Numbered from the stretch's first letter, positions 52,142-60,291 are shown. The stretch: 64,000 nt of DNA from Chloroflexota bacterium (GCA_018650845.1 JABIFF010000003.1:1-64000); one strand, 5' to 3'. Notes: a model not told the origin generated them from the letters alone. A program made the numbers and translations.

Positions 52142-52523
52142 CTTGTACTTCTGTGCAGTGCACGTTTAGCACGCGTTTTCATCGATACGAACTAGGTTAG
52201 CCGTTCGTGTTTCGAACGATTCTAATTCGCCTTGAATCGAGATTGCTGTGCTTTGAATTGCGGAGTCGACTTAAAAAGTTGGTCGACAGGGTCGGTAATT
52301 AGTTGATTACCGAGCGCGACGTGCACCGTGAGTTTGAAGTACTGAACATGTGGCTCAGTTTATCGATGAATTTGCGGGGTTGGTACTGGCTAGAAGTTGT
52401 TATTTTTCGCCGTATTACGATCAGTTGGGGTGGTTAGTGATCTCTGGCTGGGTTGCCGAACAAGGGGGCATGAGACGCGATCCCTCCACTACGTCGGGAA
52501 GAGGGGGGAGAACATTGCCAACC
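52142..52523. other. 382-base intergenic stretch
   Basis: No gene is supported; the ORF at 52350-52547 is partly made of a family F repeat. The rest is AT-rich, with nothing recognised. Confidence 0.5.
52478..52505 (+). repeat. Dispersed repeat, family F copy 4
   Basis: GCGATCCCTCCACTACGTCG then GGAAGAGG. Confidence 0.6.
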
Positions 52524-53735
52524 CTAGAGCTTGCGCAGGTCTTTTGAGGTGAGGATCAGGCCGAAGTTGAGGATGGCGTATATTGCCGTGCCAATAAGCA
52601 TCATTTCAGCGTTTCCTATGATGGTTCCGATCCAAGCACCCAAGAACCAGCCGAACATCATCGCTTGAAGCGAGAGACTGAACACTGACATAACTCTGCC
52701 AATCATTTTAGGATCGGATTGAGTTTGAAGCAGGGTGATTACTGCAGAAGCCCAGATTGGAATTGCTGCTCCGAGTAGCGCAAGTGAAAGCAGCGATAGT
52801 ATGTAGTTCGTGGATAACGCGAATACAACTGAGGCGATGATGAACATGAACGTGCTGACCAAGATCGCCGGCGACTTACGTTCAGAGTTCTTTTTCAGTG
52901 TTATCCAAAGTGCCGAAACTCCCTGCCCAACAGCCCATGCGGCGAGCATGGTGGCGAATCCGGTTTCTCCAACATCGAATCTGTCACGCGCATAAACAGG
53001 GATGATTGGCACAAGAGTTGCGTTGAAGATGATGGAGAACGCGAGAATCACGAGTCGCAGTAGTACCGGGTTAGATTTTATGTATTTGAGACCGTCTTTT
53101 ATCTCTTGAAGTGCAGAGGTATCTTTCGCTGGTTTTGGCTCTGATTTCGGCAGTCGGAACGAGAAGTACAGACTGACTATGTAGAGAGCTATTAGCGCGA
53201 CGAACGGCGATCCCAAGCCGTAAGCAGCTATCAGGAACCCACCGGTTAGCGGGCCGATTGCGCGAGCCAAACTGCCAGCTAGAGTTCCCATCGAGTTGCC
53301 AGCTTGCAACGATTCTTTCGGCACGTAGTTCATCACGAGCGATTGCATTGCCGGCATTCCCATTGCCAACACAGCGCTCGAAACCACCGACAAAACCACG
53401 ATCTGCCACAGCGTTACTGTGCCAGATACGACTACTACTGCAGTTAGAACTGCTAGCAACAGCAGAATCGCTCTCTCCCAGATCAAAATCACTCGTCCGC
53501 CGAGCCGATCGACCATCACTCCGGCGTATAGGCCGATGATGATTGCGGGAACTACTCGAAGCCCGGTTGCAGCTCCGACCCAGATTTGTGATGCACCGAG
53601 TTCAAGAATTAGCCACGATTGCGCCATGATGCGCAGTTCGACCCCGTTAAGGTTGGCGAAGTTGCTGAGTAAGAGCGCACGGAAAGGTTGGTTCGACAGC
53701 AGTTTTACTGCCGGAATTTGGCGGAAGTTGGTCAA
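52524..53735 (-). CDS. MFS transporter (enterobactin exporter-like MFS_3 type)
   Basis: The 403-residue protein has twelve helices. Features include FRALLLSNFANLNGVELRIMAQSWLILELGASQIWVGAATGLRVVPAIIIGLYAGVMVDRLGGRVILIWERA, QAGNSMGTLAGSLARAIGPLTGGFLIAAYGLGSPFVALI and QTQSDPKMIGRVMSVFSLSLQAMMFGWFLGAWIGT. This is the MFS_3 layout of many bacterial exporters. Substrate unknown. It is the single gene between two repeat-rich gaps. Confidence 0.92.
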   Translation of the reverse strand: MTNFRQIPAVKLLSNQPFRALLLSNFANLNGVELRIMAQSWLILELGASQIWVGAATGLRVVPAIIIGLYAGVMVDRLGGRVILIWERAILLLLAVLTAVVVVSGTVTLWQIVVLSVVSSAVLAMGMPAMQSLVMNYVPKESLQAGNSMGTLAGSLARAIGPLTGGFLIAAYGLGSPFVALIALYIVSLYFSFRLPKSEPKPAKDTSALQEIKDGLKYIKSNPVLLRLVILAFSIIFNATLVPIIPVYARDRFDVGETGFATMLAAWAVGQGVSALWITLKKNSERKSPAILVSTFMFIIASVVFALSTNYILSLLSLALLGAAIPIWASAVITLLQTQSDPKMIGRVMSVFSLSLQAMMFGWFLGAWIGTIIGNAEMMLIGTAIYAILNFGLILTSKDLRKL

Positions 53736-53795
53736 ATGGTTTTAAGGTCAGCCTGCAGTTACTTACGAAACACAGACGCTGCAATGGGGGAGAAA

Positions 53796-53820
53796 GATCC
53801 TGAAACTAGTTCAGGATGAC
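53796..53820 (-). repeat. Dispersed palindrome, family A copy 10
   Basis: GATCCTGAAACTAGTTCAGG then ATGAC. Confidence 0.75.
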
Positions 53821-53858
53821 ATTGTTGGGAATCAGATTATCGGTTGATATAACTATTT

Positions 53859-53897
53859 TCTGCGAGCCAATAGCGACCCAATGATTTGTGGGGCTGC
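53859..53897 (-). repeat. 39-bp direct repeat, downstream copy of the UGSC gene 3' end
   Basis: Perfect duplicate of 53991-54029. Read on the minus strand it would end the UGSC protein as ARRK-stop, probably the ancestral end. Confidence 0.85.
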
Positions 53898-53906
53898 CGT
53901 TTCTCC

Positions 53907-53977
53907 GGGCGTGCTATCGCACTTGGTCGATCGTCGCATTTCACCTTCCCTTAGTCCCTTCCATCTAGGAAGGGAGG
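53907..53977 (+). repeat. Two-hairpin element, family C/D copy 5, between 39-bp repeats
   Basis: 5' hairpin GTGCtatcGCAC, then TTGGTCGATCGTCGCA and a 3' hairpin CCCTTCCATCTAGGAAGGG. It lies within the 93 bases separating the perfect 39-bp direct repeats. Confidence 0.75.
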
Positions 53978-53981
53978 ATGT

Positions 53982-54539
53982 TTAGTCTGCTCTGCGAGCC
54001 AATAGCGACCCAATGATTTGTGGGGCTGCTTCGATTGCTCGTTCTCGGATTTGTTCTGGGGTTAGGCTGCCGATTGGGTGCTGGATTAGCGCGAATGGGT
54101 AGTCGGGAATTCCGCCTAGATTCGCCATTGCCTGTGCGCCCGATTCGAACGGTTCAGTGCAAATTGCGATAGCCGGAACGCCGAGAGCTTCGAGCTTGAG
54201 TGAGTCGTACACACTGGACGACGAGCAACTTCCTCAGTCGCCGTTGGCTAGTAGCGCCACATCGACTTCTTGAGAAAAATCGCTCAGGAAATCTGGCTCG
54301 GCAGGTCGAGAGGCATCGCCCTTGTTTACTCGGTGCGCACTAGCGACTTCGAATCGCTCTGCAAGCACGTCGTAAACAGCATCGAGAAGATTTGCTGCGT
54401 TGAGCTTGTCGTTAGTCAAAAGACCAATTCTTTTGCCGGCTAACGATTCTGGTCGATCAGCCATTCCATCGGTCGCAATCGACTGCGGCGCAGTTGGATC
54501 GAGTACTCGAATCGTGTTTTTGCTCATATCAGTCGCCAT
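53982..54539 (-). CDS. UGSC-family selenoprotein with in-frame TGA
   Basis: The track shows two ORFs (54234-54539 and 53982-54212), but they are one frame interrupted by TGA at 54236-54234. Read-through gives VDVALLANGD-U-GSCSSSSVYDSLKLEALGVPAIAICTEPF, the exact U-G-S-C motif of the UGSC selenoprotein family, with Sec at residue 102 of 185. The rest matches the family: IRVLDPTAPQ at the start, LAGKRIGLLTNDKLNA, DYPFALIQHPIGSLTPEQIRERA near the end. Function is not established; the Sec-x-x-Cys suggests redox chemistry. A 5-bp stem with a 9-base loop (54204-54222) starts 11 bases after the UGA. It lies 43 bases after a conserved-looking partner gene. Confidence 0.9.
53991..54029 (-). repeat. 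39-bp direct repeat, copy in the UGSC gene end
   Basis: TCTGCGAGCCAATAGCGACC...GGGGCTGC, identical to 53859-53897. Here the frame runs on past the repeat to end ARRAD-stop. Confidence 0.85.
54204..54222 (-). promoter_or_regulatory. Possible SECIS hairpin of the UGSC gene
   Basis: GUCGU-CCAGUGUGU-ACGAC on the minus strand; the loop starts 16 bases after the UGA. The stem is short, so this is tentative. Confidence 0.35.
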
Positions 54540-54582
54540 CTAAAGCCCCCGTATTTCTTCTGTATGACTGGGTGGCGTCATA

Positions 54583-55671
54583 TTACTCTTTTGAATCGAT
54601 TATTCGGGTAACAATCTTGGATCGTGAACCAAGTGACCACGGTGGAATCACTGCGCTCCATGCACCACCAGCGCCACCTACTACGATAGGAATTGCCGAT
54701 TCTGGGCTGTCTAGAACGCTGATTAGTTCGTCGCCGTTATCAGGATCGAGCTTTGCGTTATTGTCTTTTTGTGCCCCACTCGGAAGCCCCATAGCGATCC
54801 ACTCTGAAGCAGGTTTTCGAGCGTTTTCGTAGAGGTATTTTCCAACTTGCTCTTTTTGCCATCCGGCTTCGGTGAAGTGAGCTGCGTGTTCAGGACAGAT
54901 GACCAATATGACTTGTTTTACTCCGGGACCCATCGGATAGAGCCGCTGCGCGAACGCATCGAGAATTCCTTCGGGAGTGCTAGCTTCGTGTTCGCCAAAT
55001 TGCGTTCCGCTAAGACCTGAAACGACCGTTACAGCGCTTTCACCGGCTGCGATGCCACGTGTTTCGTGCAGCGGTTCCCACGGGAGTACGGCTTCATTCT
55101 CGGCGACACACCACGTGTACTTTCCGGGGTGGCCTAGCGTTGCTTTATCGAGGCCATCGTTGCTATTCGTACCAACCACGTTTTGAACTATTAGCCTGAC
55201 TGCTCGACCGATGGTGGCGTTGGAACGATGACCGGGACCAAACGCTGAAACACCAGAGTTGATCTCGATTTCTTCAGTGATAGGTCCGTTTACGATCAGC
55301 ATGATCGCCGCGCCCATTGTTGAAACAGTAATGCCGTGAAGGTTGAACTCTGGCTGCATTATCGCTTCTACGGCCGCTACAACAACCGGCATGTATTCCG
55401 GCTTGCACCCTGCCATCACAGCGTTAATCGCAGCCTTCTCAGCAGTGATTACTGCACCTTTGACCGGTTCGATGCCGAGTATGGCGTCGGGGGCTAGCTT
55501 TGCGCCTTCGAGCATTGCAGAAACCGCTTCAGGCGTTGGTGGCACTACGGGTAGTCCGTCGGACCAACCGTTTTCGAAGTAGGTTTCGATGGCTTCAAGT
55601 GCGCCAGGCAGTTCGAGGGAGTCGGAAGTGAGGCGAGTTGAACTCGTCATGCGGGACAGCTGCTTTCTCAA
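54583..55671 (-). CDS. Unknown protein, partner of the UGSC selenoprotein
   Basis: The 362-residue product is of no family I can name. Visible features: ALEAIETYFENGWSDGLPVVPPTPEAVSAML, AAINAVMAGCKPEYMPVVVAAVEAIMQPEFNLHGITVSTMGAAIMLIVNGPI, HRSNATIGRAVRLIVQNVVGTN, LDKATLGHPGKYTWCVAENEAVLPWEPLHETRG and VKQVILVICPEHAAHFTEAGWQKEQVGKYLYE. Gly-rich loops and a soluble alpha/beta pattern suggest an enzyme; three Cys are spread through it. Its place just upstream of the UGSC gene implies a shared reaction. A likely start after the poorly conserved MRKQLSRM is possible. Confidence 0.75.
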   Translation of the reverse strand: MRKQLSRMTSSTRLTSDSLELPGALEAIETYFENGWSDGLPVVPPTPEAVSAMLEGAKLAPDAILGIEPVKGAVITAEKAAINAVMAGCKPEYMPVVVAAVEAIMQPEFNLHGITVSTMGAAIMLIVNGPITEEIEINSGVSAFGPGHRSNATIGRAVRLIVQNVVGTNSNDGLDKATLGHPGKYTWCVAENEAVLPWEPLHETRGIAAGESAVTVVSGLSGTQFGEHEASTPEGILDAFAQRLYPMGPGVKQVILVICPEHAAHFTEAGWQKEQVGKYLYENARKPASEWIAMGLPSGAQKDNNAKLDPDNGDELISVLDSPESAIPIVVGGAGGAWSAVIPPWSLGSRSKIVTRIIDSKE

Positions 55672-55734
55672 TTGATACTTGCAGCAGAACTTAGCAGAAA
55701 ACGCCCGTACGAACGTCGTGGAGGAGGAGAAGAA

Positions 55735-58158
55735 TTACTTCTTCTTTCCCCCCTTGCCACGCTTCTTTTTAGAAGATGATTCCTCTTCGTCAGAGTCATC
55801 ACTGATTACGGGTTCTTCAGGAGCTGAGTCGGTGACCACTGGCTCGTCTGAACTTGAGTCGTTATTGGACGACTTCTTGTCACGTTTCTTCGAGCTCTTC
55901 TTCTTCTTTGAAGTAGGCTCTTCAGCTACAGGCTCAGTAACGACTGGCTCTACTACTACAGGGGCCACCACTACCGGTTCGTCCACTACAGGAGCATCGA
56001 CAACCGGTGCAGGTGCGTCGTTAGTCGGAGTGACAGGAGCAGGAGGCGCTGGTGGCGTGGTTTCTTCAGAACCATCGTCGCCTTCATCGCCACTATCGTC
56101 ATGGTCGCCTGAACTGTCGTCGCCTGAGTCCTGCTCAGAAGGAGTGTCTTCAACTGCCGGAGCTTCTGGCACATCTTCAACAACAGGCTCTACAGCTTTC
56201 GGTTCTTCAACTACTGGGGGCGCAGTTGGAGTCGAGTTGCTGTTGCTAGTTGAACCAGAGTTGCCAGAGTTGCCGTTATTCGACTTCTCAGATTTGTCGT
56301 CGTCAGAATCATCGGAATCCGACTTGTCAGATTTATTTCCGCTGTTGCCGTTTTCAGACTGATCATCAGATCCGTTATCGTCATTTTCGTCAGCCTGGTC
56401 GTCAGAACTGTCGTCGCCTGAGTCCTGCTCAGAAGGTGTGTCTTCAACTACTGGAGCTTCTGGAACATCTTCTACAACAGGCTCTACAACTATCGGCTCT
56501 TCAACTACAGGTGGTGCAGGTGGAGGCGTGTTGCCATTGCTGTTGCCGTTGCCGTTGCCAGAGTTCGAGTTACCGGACTTGCCGTTGTTCGACTTATCAG
56601 ACTTGTCTTCTTCAGAGTCATCGGAATCCGACTTGTCAGATTCAGGAGCCGAAACTGGCTCGCCGCTCTTCGAATCGTTCTTATCTGATTTCTTGTCGTC
56701 GTCGTCAGACTTAGGAGCAGGCTTGTTGCTCTTAGCTGGCTTCTCGTCAGATTTAGGCGTTTCTTCATCTGAGTCCTGCTCAGAAGGAGAATCTTCGACA
56801 ACAGGCTCTACTGGTGCTGGAGGCGTTGATTCATCGGACGGAGGTGGTGTCGACGAAGACGAGTTATCGCTTCCGCCGTTGCCCTTGCCATTGCCGTTGT
56901 TTCCTGAGTTCGACTTGTCGCCAGACTTAGGATCGCCCTTATCTGAGTTCTTATCGTCGTCAGATTTAGGAGCAGGCTTGTTGCTCTTAGAATCGTTCTT
57001 GCCTGAGTTCTTATCGTCGTCGTCTGATTTAGGAGCAGGCTTGTCGTTCTTTGAATCGTTCTTGCCTGAGTTCTTATCGTCGTCGTCTGAATCCTGGTCA
57101 GATTCTTCGTTCTTAGAATCGTCTTTGGAATTCTTGCCCTTATTGTCGTTTTTCGCACCAGGCTTATTGGCATTCGGACCATGGCCATCGGCAAAGTTAG
57201 TGGCGACTATGATGATTTCATCGTCATCTGAACCATCATCCTGACCATCGTCAGTTGATTCGTCATTGTCGTCATCTGAAGATTTATTGCCGCTGTCTGA
57301 AGATCGGCCACGGGAATTATCCTGAGATTTTCCGTTCTTAGAATCGTCTTCGTCTAAATCTGATTCGTCCACAGCATCAGAATCGTCCTCGTCATCCTGA
57401 TCCTGATCGTCAGATGAATCTTCTTCAGACTCGTTGGAGATGGCCTCAGGCGTGGGTGGTGCATGAGACACGGGTGGAGTGTCAGTGTTGCTGCCAGAGT
57501 TGCTTGAACCCTGTCCTGACGCAAAATCGTCTGACTGAGATGAGTCGTTATCGCCTGAACCAGCGGAGTCATCTGTAGTCGAGCCGGAAGAGAATCCAGA
57601 GCCGAAGCCGCCGGTTGAACCGCCCGACCTGCCTGAATTAGATGCTTCACCTGAGGCTGACGCCAATGCGCTGATTCCATTGGCGGAACCAGTAGATGCT
57701 GTAGCGATCAGATTAGCGATAGAAGATGCAAGACCCTGTTGTTCGTCAGTTTCTGCGCTTCCGATGCTCACACCAGATTTTTCGGTGTTGAGCGTAATTC
57801 GCTGGTCATCCATGTTGGACGCCCGAATAACTTCCGTGATGACGGAAGCCAGATCGGCACCACCGACGCTAAGTTCCGGGCCAGTGCCAAACTTCGAATT
57901 CAGTGCATTTGAGTTCTCTTCGAACGATGCAATGAGCTGAGAGTTGTAGCTAGATCCGGTTTCGGAACGTACTGCGCTGTCACCGGCGATCCGCAATATA
58001 GGAGAGCAGGCGGTGAGAATAGCGAGAAACACGATTGCCAAAGACGCAAGACTGAGCTTTGACAGTTTCGATGTAGGTTGAACAGCAGATTCGAACGACA
58101 TCAGAGTGTTACTGATGGCCGCTCCGCCGTTTATCTGAGTTGTATTACGTATACCCAT
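55735..58158 (-). CDS. Very acidic, repeat-rich lipoprotein
   Basis: The product has 807 residues. An N-terminal helix ending FLAILTACSPIL gives a lipobox. A globular part at about 60-165 follows (SFEENSNALNSKFGTGPELSVGGADLASVITEVIRASN). The remaining 600 residues are low-complexity Ser/Asp/Asn/Lys/Pro. They contain repeated units such as KPAPKSDDDDKNSGKNDSK (four variants), VVEDTPSEQDSGDDSSDDQ and VVEEPIVVEPVVEDVPEAP. The tail is strongly basic (SSKKKRGKGGKKK). It is likely a long surface stalk, possibly ion binding. The large plus-strand ORFs inside (e.g. 56438-57244) are shadows. Confidence 0.82.
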   Translation of the reverse strand: MGIRNTTQINGGAAISNTLMSFESAVQPTSKLSKLSLASLAIVFLAILTACSPILRIAGDSAVRSETGSSYNSQLIASFEENSNALNSKFGTGPELSVGGADLASVITEVIRASNMDDQRITLNTEKSGVSIGSAETDEQQGLASSIANLIATASTGSANGISALASASGEASNSGRSGGSTGGFGSGFSSGSTTDDSAGSGDNDSSQSDDFASGQGSSNSGSNTDTPPVSHAPPTPEAISNESEEDSSDDQDQDDEDDSDAVDESDLDEDDSKNGKSQDNSRGRSSDSGNKSSDDDNDESTDDGQDDGSDDDEIIIVATNFADGHGPNANKPGAKNDNKGKNSKDDSKNEESDQDSDDDDKNSGKNDSKNDKPAPKSDDDDKNSGKNDSKSNKPAPKSDDDKNSDKGDPKSGDKSNSGNNGNGKGNGGSDNSSSSTPPPSDESTPPAPVEPVVEDSPSEQDSDEETPKSDEKPAKSNKPAPKSDDDDKKSDKNDSKSGEPVSAPESDKSDSDDSEEDKSDKSNNGKSGNSNSGNGNGNSNGNTPPPAPPVVEEPIVVEPVVEDVPEAPVVEDTPSEQDSGDDSSDDQADENDDNGSDDQSENGNSGNKSDKSDSDDSDDDKSEKSNNGNSGNSGSTSNSNSTPTAPPVVEEPKAVEPVVEDVPEAPAVEDTPSEQDSGDDSSGDHDDSGDEGDDGSEETTPPAPPAPVTPTNDAPAPVVDAPVVDEPVVVAPVVVEPVVTEPVAEEPTSKKKKSSKKRDKKSSNNDSSSDEPVVTDSAPEEPVISDDSDEEESSSKKKRGKGGKKK

Positions 58159-58637
58159 AACTTAATTCGCACTGAAGATCTTGCCGTAGATCGTGCCGAG
58201 GTGTTTGGTGGCCCTCGACCTGTGCTGTAATCAACAATGCACCGCTGCTACCCCCGTAAAACCCCCAAGCGAAAGTCAAAATCACGTCGCGAATGGCTCA
58301 TTCGGCGATACTTACGGCTCGCGCTAAGTGAGTGCTAGCACGCACATGCGCTCTGGTAATTGCCCAGTTGGTTTGGGCAAGGTGTGGGCCAGGTGGGTGG
58401 AAAAAAGCTGTTTTTTTCAGGCGCGGGTTGTGGGGGAAGATTTGCAAAGGTGTGCGCAGGGATTGCGACGCAAATCTTTTCATCAATTAGCAGTTCAACT
58501 TCAGTACGAATTAGGACTTTTTACCAGTTAAAACCGCAATTAAGACAAAATACCTTCCGCACACTTTGGGCACAGGAAAGGTTGCAATCGAACACCGTAC
58601 TAAGGTGACTCAGGCGTATGAAGAAGAGCTATAGAGG
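58159..58637. other. 479-base intergenic stretch without a recognised feature
   Basis: It separates the giant lipoprotein gene (promoter at its start) from the mutarotase gene. ORFs here are short and unconvincing, and no listed repeat family was found. Confidence 0.5.
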
Positions 58638-58961
58638 CTAGTCGGCGTGGAAAACTTCTCGCCATTGGATCATGTTTTGATCGGGGTGAGCGCCATCGGG
58701 TAGTTGGAAGAATGGCGACATATCGTCTTGCCACTTCTGGTTTACGTCTTCTTTTGCCATTCCTGCGATTGATGCCTCGTGGGACTCGTCGCATTCAACA
58801 TAGCCAAAGAGCGTGCCGTCTTCTCGGAAGAAGATCGTGTAGTTGCGCCAGCCGGTTCGAACTAAAGCTTCCGACATTTCTGGCCAGATGTCGTCGTGTC
58901 GTTGTTTGTACTCTTCGACCATTTCGGGGTGAATTTTCATCTCGAATCCAACTCGTTGCAT
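58638..58961 (-). CDS. L-rhamnose mutarotase (RhaM/DUF718 family)
   Basis: The 107-residue product shows RhaM family segments: RVGFEMKIHPEMVEEYKQRHDDIWPEM, LVRTGWRNYTIFFREDGTLFGYVEC and NQKWQDDMSPFF. The family has a ferredoxin-like dimeric alpha/beta barrel and interconverts anomers of L-rhamnose, with His21-equivalent catalysis (QRHDDIWPE). A second family member is divergently encoded 100 bases away, and L-rhamnose or L-fucose use seems likely (inference). No other rhamnose genes are in this window. Confidence 0.88.
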   Translation of the reverse strand: MQRVGFEMKIHPEMVEEYKQRHDDIWPEMSEALVRTGWRNYTIFFREDGTLFGYVECDESHEASIAGMAKEDVNQKWQDDMSPFFQLPDGAHPDQNMIQWREVFHAD

Positions 58962-59076
58962 GTCGCTGCTCCTCGTATTTATGAATTTTTAGATGCCGCA
59001 GAGTGTAGGCTATGCGCCCATCTAGCGCAGCCCGCCACGCCCGATAAAGGGTAATTTTCAGTTGGAGAGAGCACGA

Positions 59077-59415
59077 ATGTCGAAGTCGATTGCACAGGTT
59101 TTGGATCTAGTAGACGATCCAAAGATCATCGCCGAGTACGAGGAGTACCACCGTAATGTGTGGCCCGAGGTTCTCGAAGCCCTTAAAGGAATTGGAATTG
59201 AACGAATGGAGATTTTCCGCAGTGGAAATCACCTATTCATGTACTGCACGGTTCCTGACGATTTCGACCCTCGACGTGACTTTCAAAGCTATACGGCTTC
59301 GAAGCGTGCTGAGGAGTGGAATGATCTGATGTCGACGTATCAGCAGAAGGTTCCGCAGGCCGCTGAGGACGACTGGTGGTACCCGATGTCGTTAGCGTTT
59401 GATTCGGAGTGGTAG
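59077..59415 (+). CDS. DUF718/RhaM-like mutarotase family protein
   Basis: ATG 59077, with GGAGAG about 10 bases upstream, gives 112 residues. AQVLDLVDDPKIIAEYEEYHRNVWPEVLEALKGIGIERMEIFRSGNHLFMYCTVP shows the family layout (EYHRNVWPEV equals the catalytic RHDDIWPEM of the divergent gene). The continuation YTASKRAEEWNDLMSTYQQKVP is the typical C-terminal helix. It most resembles L-fucose mutarotase-type members. The two mutarotase genes share an intergenic promoter region. Confidence 0.87.
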   Translation: MSKSIAQVLDLVDDPKIIAEYEEYHRNVWPEVLEALKGIGIERMEIFRSGNHLFMYCTVPDDFDPRRDFQSYTASKRAEEWNDLMSTYQQKVPQAAEDDWWYPMSLAFDSEW

Positions 59416-59462
59416 GAGTGAGGATGGATCCTGAAGTGACGATTGCAGGTAGTCGCCTATTT

Positions 59463-59487
59463 GATCCTGAAAATGAATTCAGGATGA
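59463..59487 (-). repeat. Dispersed palindrome, family A copy 11
   Basis: GATCCTGAAAATGAATTCAG then GATGAC; same element as at 53796. Confidence 0.8.
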
Positions 59488-59524
59488 CATTGATTGATTT
59501 CGTCGACTTTGGTTGAATCTAGCT

Positions 59525-59941
59525 ATGAAATTATTCGATCGAGCGTGGGTTTGGGCCGTTCTTGCCATCGCCTGGATGGGCTTGATCTACGCGCTTTCTG
59601 ATCGACCGGGCGGTGACTACAAGGGCGCTGCTGAAGCGACTTCGTGGTTACCTTTCGCTACTACGGTCGCCCACATTGGCCTCTATTTCATCCTTAGTTT
59701 GTTCGTTCTACGCACTTTCGTGCTGCTACGCCCGGTTACAACCCCGCTCATTGCCTACTCGACAATCTTCGTGGCGCTCATCTACGGAATACTCGACGAA
59801 ATTCACCAGTCGAACGTAGAAGGCAGGGCAAGTGAGGTCATCGACGTCGTTGCAGATGTTTTCGGAGCGGTGCTTGTAGTGGTATTTTGGTTTCTATTAC
59901 GTACATATCGAGCGAAATCTAATCCCGATTCGAACGATTAG
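59525..59941 (+). CDS. VanZ-like membrane protein
   Basis: ATG 59525 (MKLFDRAWVWAVLAIAWMGLIY) is preferred over the track's upstream TTG at 59513, giving 138 residues. Four hydrophobic helices and the VanZ signature IYALSDRPG, VAHIGLYFILSLFVLRTF, IYGILDEIHQSNVEGRASEVIDVVADVFGAVLVVVFWFLL are visible. The GxxDExHQ...R..s..D...D..G core is characteristic. VanZ proteins are membrane proteins of unclear activity, linked to glycopeptide tolerance in some species. It precedes a small gene and ybeY. Confidence 0.92.
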   Translation: MKLFDRAWVWAVLAIAWMGLIYALSDRPGGDYKGAAEATSWLPFATTVAHIGLYFILSLFVLRTFVLLRPVTTPLIAYSTIFVALIYGILDEIHQSNVEGRASEVIDVVADVFGAVLVVVFWFLLRTYRAKSNPDSND

Positions 59942-59958
59942 TTGGGCAAGTAGGAAAC

Positions 59959-60291
59959 ATGCCAATTAAGGAAGCAGAAGATCTCTGGCCTACAGGCCCT
60001 GAGGTTCTAGCCACTCTCGAAGAAGCCGTCCAGATGGCTGAAGAGATCGCCGCGCCCCCTGCCGAACGCTGGGTCGCCCGCACTATCAGCGACAAGTTGA
60101 TCCCAAGCCTCTACAACGCTCGAACTTATCTCGAAGTAGGACAACTGCAGTCGCCAGAAATTCGACTAGGCATTTTGAACGCTAGGCTAGAAGCCGGTGA
60201 ACTAGCGAATTCCGACTCTCGATACGCCCCGCTCTACTCGAAAATTCGAGTGCTCGCAGAAGAAGCCGAGATCGCCACAAAAATGAGCTAA
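59959..60291 (+). CDS. Small helical protein of unknown function
   Basis: The 110-residue soluble, acidic, almost entirely helical product reads EAEDLWPTGPEVLATLEEAVQMAEEIAAPPAERWVARTISDKLIPSLYNARTYLEVGQL and AEIATKMS at the end. I recognise no family. It begins 17 bases after the vanZ-like stop and ends 68 bases before ybeY, so it probably belongs to the same operon as the dnaX group. Confidence 0.65.
   Translation: MPIKEAEDLWPTGPEVLATLEEAVQMAEEIAAPPAERWVARTISDKLIPSLYNARTYLEVGQLQSPEIRLGILNARLEAGELANSDSRYAPLYSKIRVLAEEAEIATKMS

Noticed and set aside
52350-52547. 65-residue plus ORF
   Set aside because: Its second half is repeat sequence and it overlaps the end of the MFS gene on the other strand.
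56438-57244. 268-residue Ser-rich ORF on the plus strand
   Set aside because: It is the antisense shadow of the Asp/Ser-rich repeats of the minus-strand lipoprotein at 55735-58158, which has the signal peptide and lipobox.
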